Under the pieces are notes generated by a model, which was given only the letters and a program-made list of their open reading frames with translations, searched no databases and was not told the origin of the DNA. Both the position numbers and the translations under genes were made by a program. From assembly GCF_009372235.1 (NCBI RefSeq), contig NZ_SULL01000016.1, positions 1-64,000 of the forward strand: 64,000 bases of DNA, written 5' to 3'. The stretch is from Dickeya oryzae. Lineage in GTDB: Bacteria; Pseudomonadota; Gammaproteobacteria; Enterobacterales; Enterobacteriaceae. Of this stretch, positions 61,772-64,000 are shown piece by piece (the first letter of the stretch is position 1; each line of letters begins with the position of its first letter).

Positions 61772-63424
61772 ATGTTGACACTGAATCTTCCCGTCTCACC
61801 CCGCTCGCTTTCCGTCGGCGAACGTGAGGTCTTGCTGGTTACCAATGCGGACTTGCGTGAATCCGCCAACCTGACCTGCTGGCCGACCCAACAACAGTTC
61901 GAAAGCCGCCTGCAGAGCGCGCTGGAACACCTTGGGTACCGCATGACGCGCGCCCATGCAGTAGACACCGCACGCGGGCATGGTTTTATCAGCTCTCAGC
62001 GGGAAGGCAGTGATGTTTTCGCCGCACTCGACCCGGATGTGCCAGTGATTGTGCTGCTGACCGCCTGGCAGTATTCCCACCATATCGCCCCGTCGCTGGT
62101 GCATCACCGTGGTCCGGTGCTGTTGCTGGCCAACTTTGACGGCACCTGGCCGGGGCTGGTGGGGATGTTGTGTATGGCGGGCTGTCTGACCAGCCTGGGG
62201 CGCAGTTATTCCCGTTTATGGTCAGAAACCTTTGATGATGAGGCGTTCCATCAGGGGTTGGCGACCTGGCTGCGTGACGGCGCAGTCAGTCACAAGACCG
62301 GCTACCTGCGTCCGGTGGCCGCGTCTCACCCGGTGCTGGCGACCACTGCCGGACAGATTGGCCGCCAGGTCGGCGACTACATTTTGCGTCACAAGGCGAT
62401 TATCGGGCTGTTCGATAGCTTCTGTATGGGGATGATCAACGGTGTATTCCCGCAACAGGCGATGATCCAGACCGGTATGCCGATCGAGTCGTTGTCCCAG
62501 TCGGCGTTGCTGGTGGAAATGGCGAAAGTGCCCCATAGCCTGCGGGAAAGCTGTCTGGCGTGGTATGAGCAGCGTGGTATGCGTTTTGAGTTCGGCGATG
62601 ATGCCAGCCGCCAATTGATACGCGAACAGGTACTGGAGCAGTGCGCGATGATGATCGCGATGGCGCGTTTCGTACAGCGTTTCGGGTTGTCGGCGGTTGG
62701 GGTGCAGTATCAGCAAGGGCTGAAGGACAGCTGCGCCGCGTCCGATTTCGCCGAAGGCGCGATCGGCAATGCGGAGCGTTTCCCGCTGCCGGATGAGCAG
62801 GGCGTACCGATTCGTCCTGATGTCGCCATCCCCTGCATCAATGAAGTGGACATGGGCAGCGCCATTCCGCAGGTCATGTTGTGGCACCTGTTGCACGGAC
62901 TGGGATTACCGGCAGAAACCACGCTGCACGATATTCGCTGGGGCAGTGAGTATCAGGGCGTTTTCTACTGGGATTTGGAAATCTCTGGTGCGGTGCCGTT
63001 CGCCCATCTTAAAGGTGGTATTGCGGGGGCTACCGGCTATCGTCAACCGCCGATGTTCTTCCCGTATGGCGGCTCCACGATTGCCGGACAGGGTAAAGCG
63101 GGGCGTTTTGTCTGGGCGAGGGCGCACTACGAAGGAACGCAGGTTGTCATGCATATTGGTACCGGTACCGCGGTGGAGCTGCCTGCGGACGAGTTCGAGC
63201 GCCGTCGCCGTGCAACCAACTACGAGTGGCCGCTGCTCAACGCGGTGCTCGACGGTGTGACCCGCGATGACCTGATGGCGGGTCACCAGAGTAACCATTT
63301 GACGGTGGCGTATGTGGACGACGATAAACTCGCCGACGTACTGAAAGCCTTTGTTGCCCAGGCGCTGACGCAGCATATCCAGGTATGGGTAGCGGGCGAC
63401 GCTCATTCACTGCTGGCGGAGTAA
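61772..63424 (+). CDS. L-fucose/arabinose isomerase-fold protein
   Basis: A 550-residue protein of the fucose isomerase family in the broad sense: an N-terminal Rossmann-like region (about 18-160), a central domain with the likely metal-binding CINEVDMGSAIPQ (355-367), and a C-terminal barrel with HIGTGTAVELP. It is shorter than E. coli L-fucose isomerase (591) and not a close match, so a different aldose or sugar acid is likely. GGAGAGG and AGGAG lie upstream. Predicted cytoplasmic. It lies 50 bases after the kinase gene. Confidence 0.8.
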   Translation: MLTLNLPVSPRSLSVGEREVLLVTNADLRESANLTCWPTQQQFESRLQSALEHLGYRMTRAHAVDTARGHGFISSQREGSDVFAALDPDVPVIVLLTAWQYSHHIAPSLVHHRGPVLLLANFDGTWPGLVGMLCMAGCLTSLGRSYSRLWSETFDDEAFHQGLATWLRDGAVSHKTGYLRPVAASHPVLATTAGQIGRQVGDYILRHKAIIGLFDSFCMGMINGVFPQQAMIQTGMPIESLSQSALLVEMAKVPHSLRESCLAWYEQRGMRFEFGDDASRQLIREQVLEQCAMMIAMARFVQRFGLSAVGVQYQQGLKDSCAASDFAEGAIGNAERFPLPDEQGVPIRPDVAIPCINEVDMGSAIPQVMLWHLLHGLGLPAETTLHDIRWGSEYQGVFYWDLEISGAVPFAHLKGGIAGATGYRQPPMFFPYGGSTIAGQGKAGRFVWARAHYEGTQVVMHIGTGTAVELPADEFERRRRATNYEWPLLNAVLDGVTRDDLMAGHQSNHLTVAYVDDDKLADVLKAFVAQALTQHIQVWVAGDAHSLLAE

Positions 63425-63428
63425 CATC

Positions 63429-64000
63429 ATGACCCACGACAATCCTTCGATCAGTGATCAAAACAGTGATCAAAACAAGTACACCGGCATCTGGCCGGTG
63501 ATGCTCACCCCGTTCGATGCACGTGGCGAAATCGACTACGCGTCGCTGGCGCGCTTGGTGGAGTGGTATCTGCAGGCGGGTGTACACGGTCTGTTTGCCG
63601 CCTGCCAGTCCAGCGAGATGTTTTTCTTAAGCGACGCCGAAACCCGCGAGCTGGTGCGCTTTATTGTCGCGCAGGTGGATGGTCGGGTACCGGTCGTGGC
63701 GTCAGGCCACACCGCCAGCGCCTTCAGTCAGCAGGTGGATCAACTCAACGGCGTGGCGGAAACCGGCGTTGACGGCGTGATCCTCATCAGTAACCGGCTG
63801 GCGCTGGCCGGTGAGTCGGATGAACTGGCGTTGGCCCGGTTGCAGGCGCTGACGGCGCAACTGCCCGTGCAGGTGGATCTGGGGATTTACGAGTGTCCTT
63901 ATCCTTACAAGCGGTTGCTGTCTGACGAGACCGTCGCCTGGTGTGCGCGCAGCGAGCGCTACACCTTTATCAAAGACACCTGTTGCGATTTACCAACGAT
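63429..64000 (+). CDS. Dihydrodipicolinate synthase-family lyase (partial, runs off the window)
   Basis: The first 190 codons of a DHDPS/N-acetylneuraminate lyase family protein; the 3' end is outside the window. It has the entry strand WPVMLTPF, an altered loop ACQSSEMFFLS where the family usually has GTTGE, the catalytic-triad Tyr154 in YECP and the Schiff-base Lys182 in FIKDT. A class I aldolase or dehydratase of sugar or keto-acid substrates is likely. It starts four bases after the isomerase gene. Residues 9-16 are a tandem SDQN duplication from a 12-bp DNA repeat (63453-63476). Confidence 0.83.
   Translation, partial: MTHDNPSISDQNSDQNKYTGIWPVMLTPFDARGEIDYASLARLVEWYLQAGVHGLFAACQSSEMFFLSDAETRELVRFIVAQVDGRVPVVASGHTASAFSQQVDQLNGVAETGVDGVILISNRLALAGESDELALARLQALTAQLPVQVDLGIYECPYPYKRLLSDETVAWCARSERYTFIKDTCCDLPT

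Overview
The window looks like chromosome of a soft-rot enterobacterium in the Pectobacteriaceae, most likely Dickeya. The genus is inferred from gene content and from the order of recognisable Enterobacterales genes; it was not tested by a search. Two ERIC repeats, a Spot 42 RNA and the order 5S rRNA - mobBA - yihD - srkA - dsbA - polA - spf - engB - yihI - hemN - yshB - glnGLA - bipA support an enterobacterial core chromosome. No plasmid, phage, CRISPR or IS transposase gene was seen.

Region 1 (1-19 kb) is the conserved core. It starts inside the 3' end of a 5S rRNA. It then carries molybdopterin guanine dinucleotide synthesis (mobAB), envelope stress and disulfide genes (srkA-dsbA), DNA polymerase I with a DnaA box upstream, Spot 42, ribosome-assembly GTPase functions (engB, yihI), anaerobic haem synthesis (hemN), and the nitrogen control operon glnA-glnL-glnG with a readable sigma-54 promoter and NtrC sites. 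bipA, yihX, dtd and fabY follow; the block that separates bipA from yihX in E. coli is absent. Region 2 (19-31 kb) holds yicH and xanP (with a PurR-like box and an ERIC element between the genes), then the stringent-response operon gmk-rpoZ-spoT-trmH-recG, the divergent ligB, and a tRNA-Pro(CGG).

Region 3 (31-48 kb) is the accessory part and begins just past the tRNA. It has a compact three-gene operon (haem-oxygenase-like protein, short-chain dehydrogenase, exported TPR protein), two MFS exporters flanking a LysR regulator, a secreted histidine acid phosphatase, D-serine dehydratase with a GNAT acetyltransferase, a small secreted protein, and a ROK-regulated five-gene ABC uptake operon that ends in an endonuclease/exonuclease/phosphatase-fold hydrolase. 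Region 4 (48-60 kb) returns to familiar genes: yhiN, pitA, uspB/uspA, a dCache-type chemoreceptor, yidA, uxuA with its GntR-type regulator, a DUF1471 protein and yidR. An ERIC element with extra internal sequence lies directly in front of uxuA, and a near-consensus CRP site lies between uxuA and its regulator.

Region 5 (60-64 kb) is the start of a sugar operon cut by the window edge: an FGGY kinase, a protein of the fucose-isomerase fold and a dihydrodipicolinate-synthase-family aldolase/lyase. I know of no described pathway with exactly this trio. It and the ROK/ABC/hydrolase operon are the best candidates for undescribed metabolism here. The haem-oxygenase-like operon is the best candidate for an unusual enzyme, because that protein seems to have lost metal-ligand positions.
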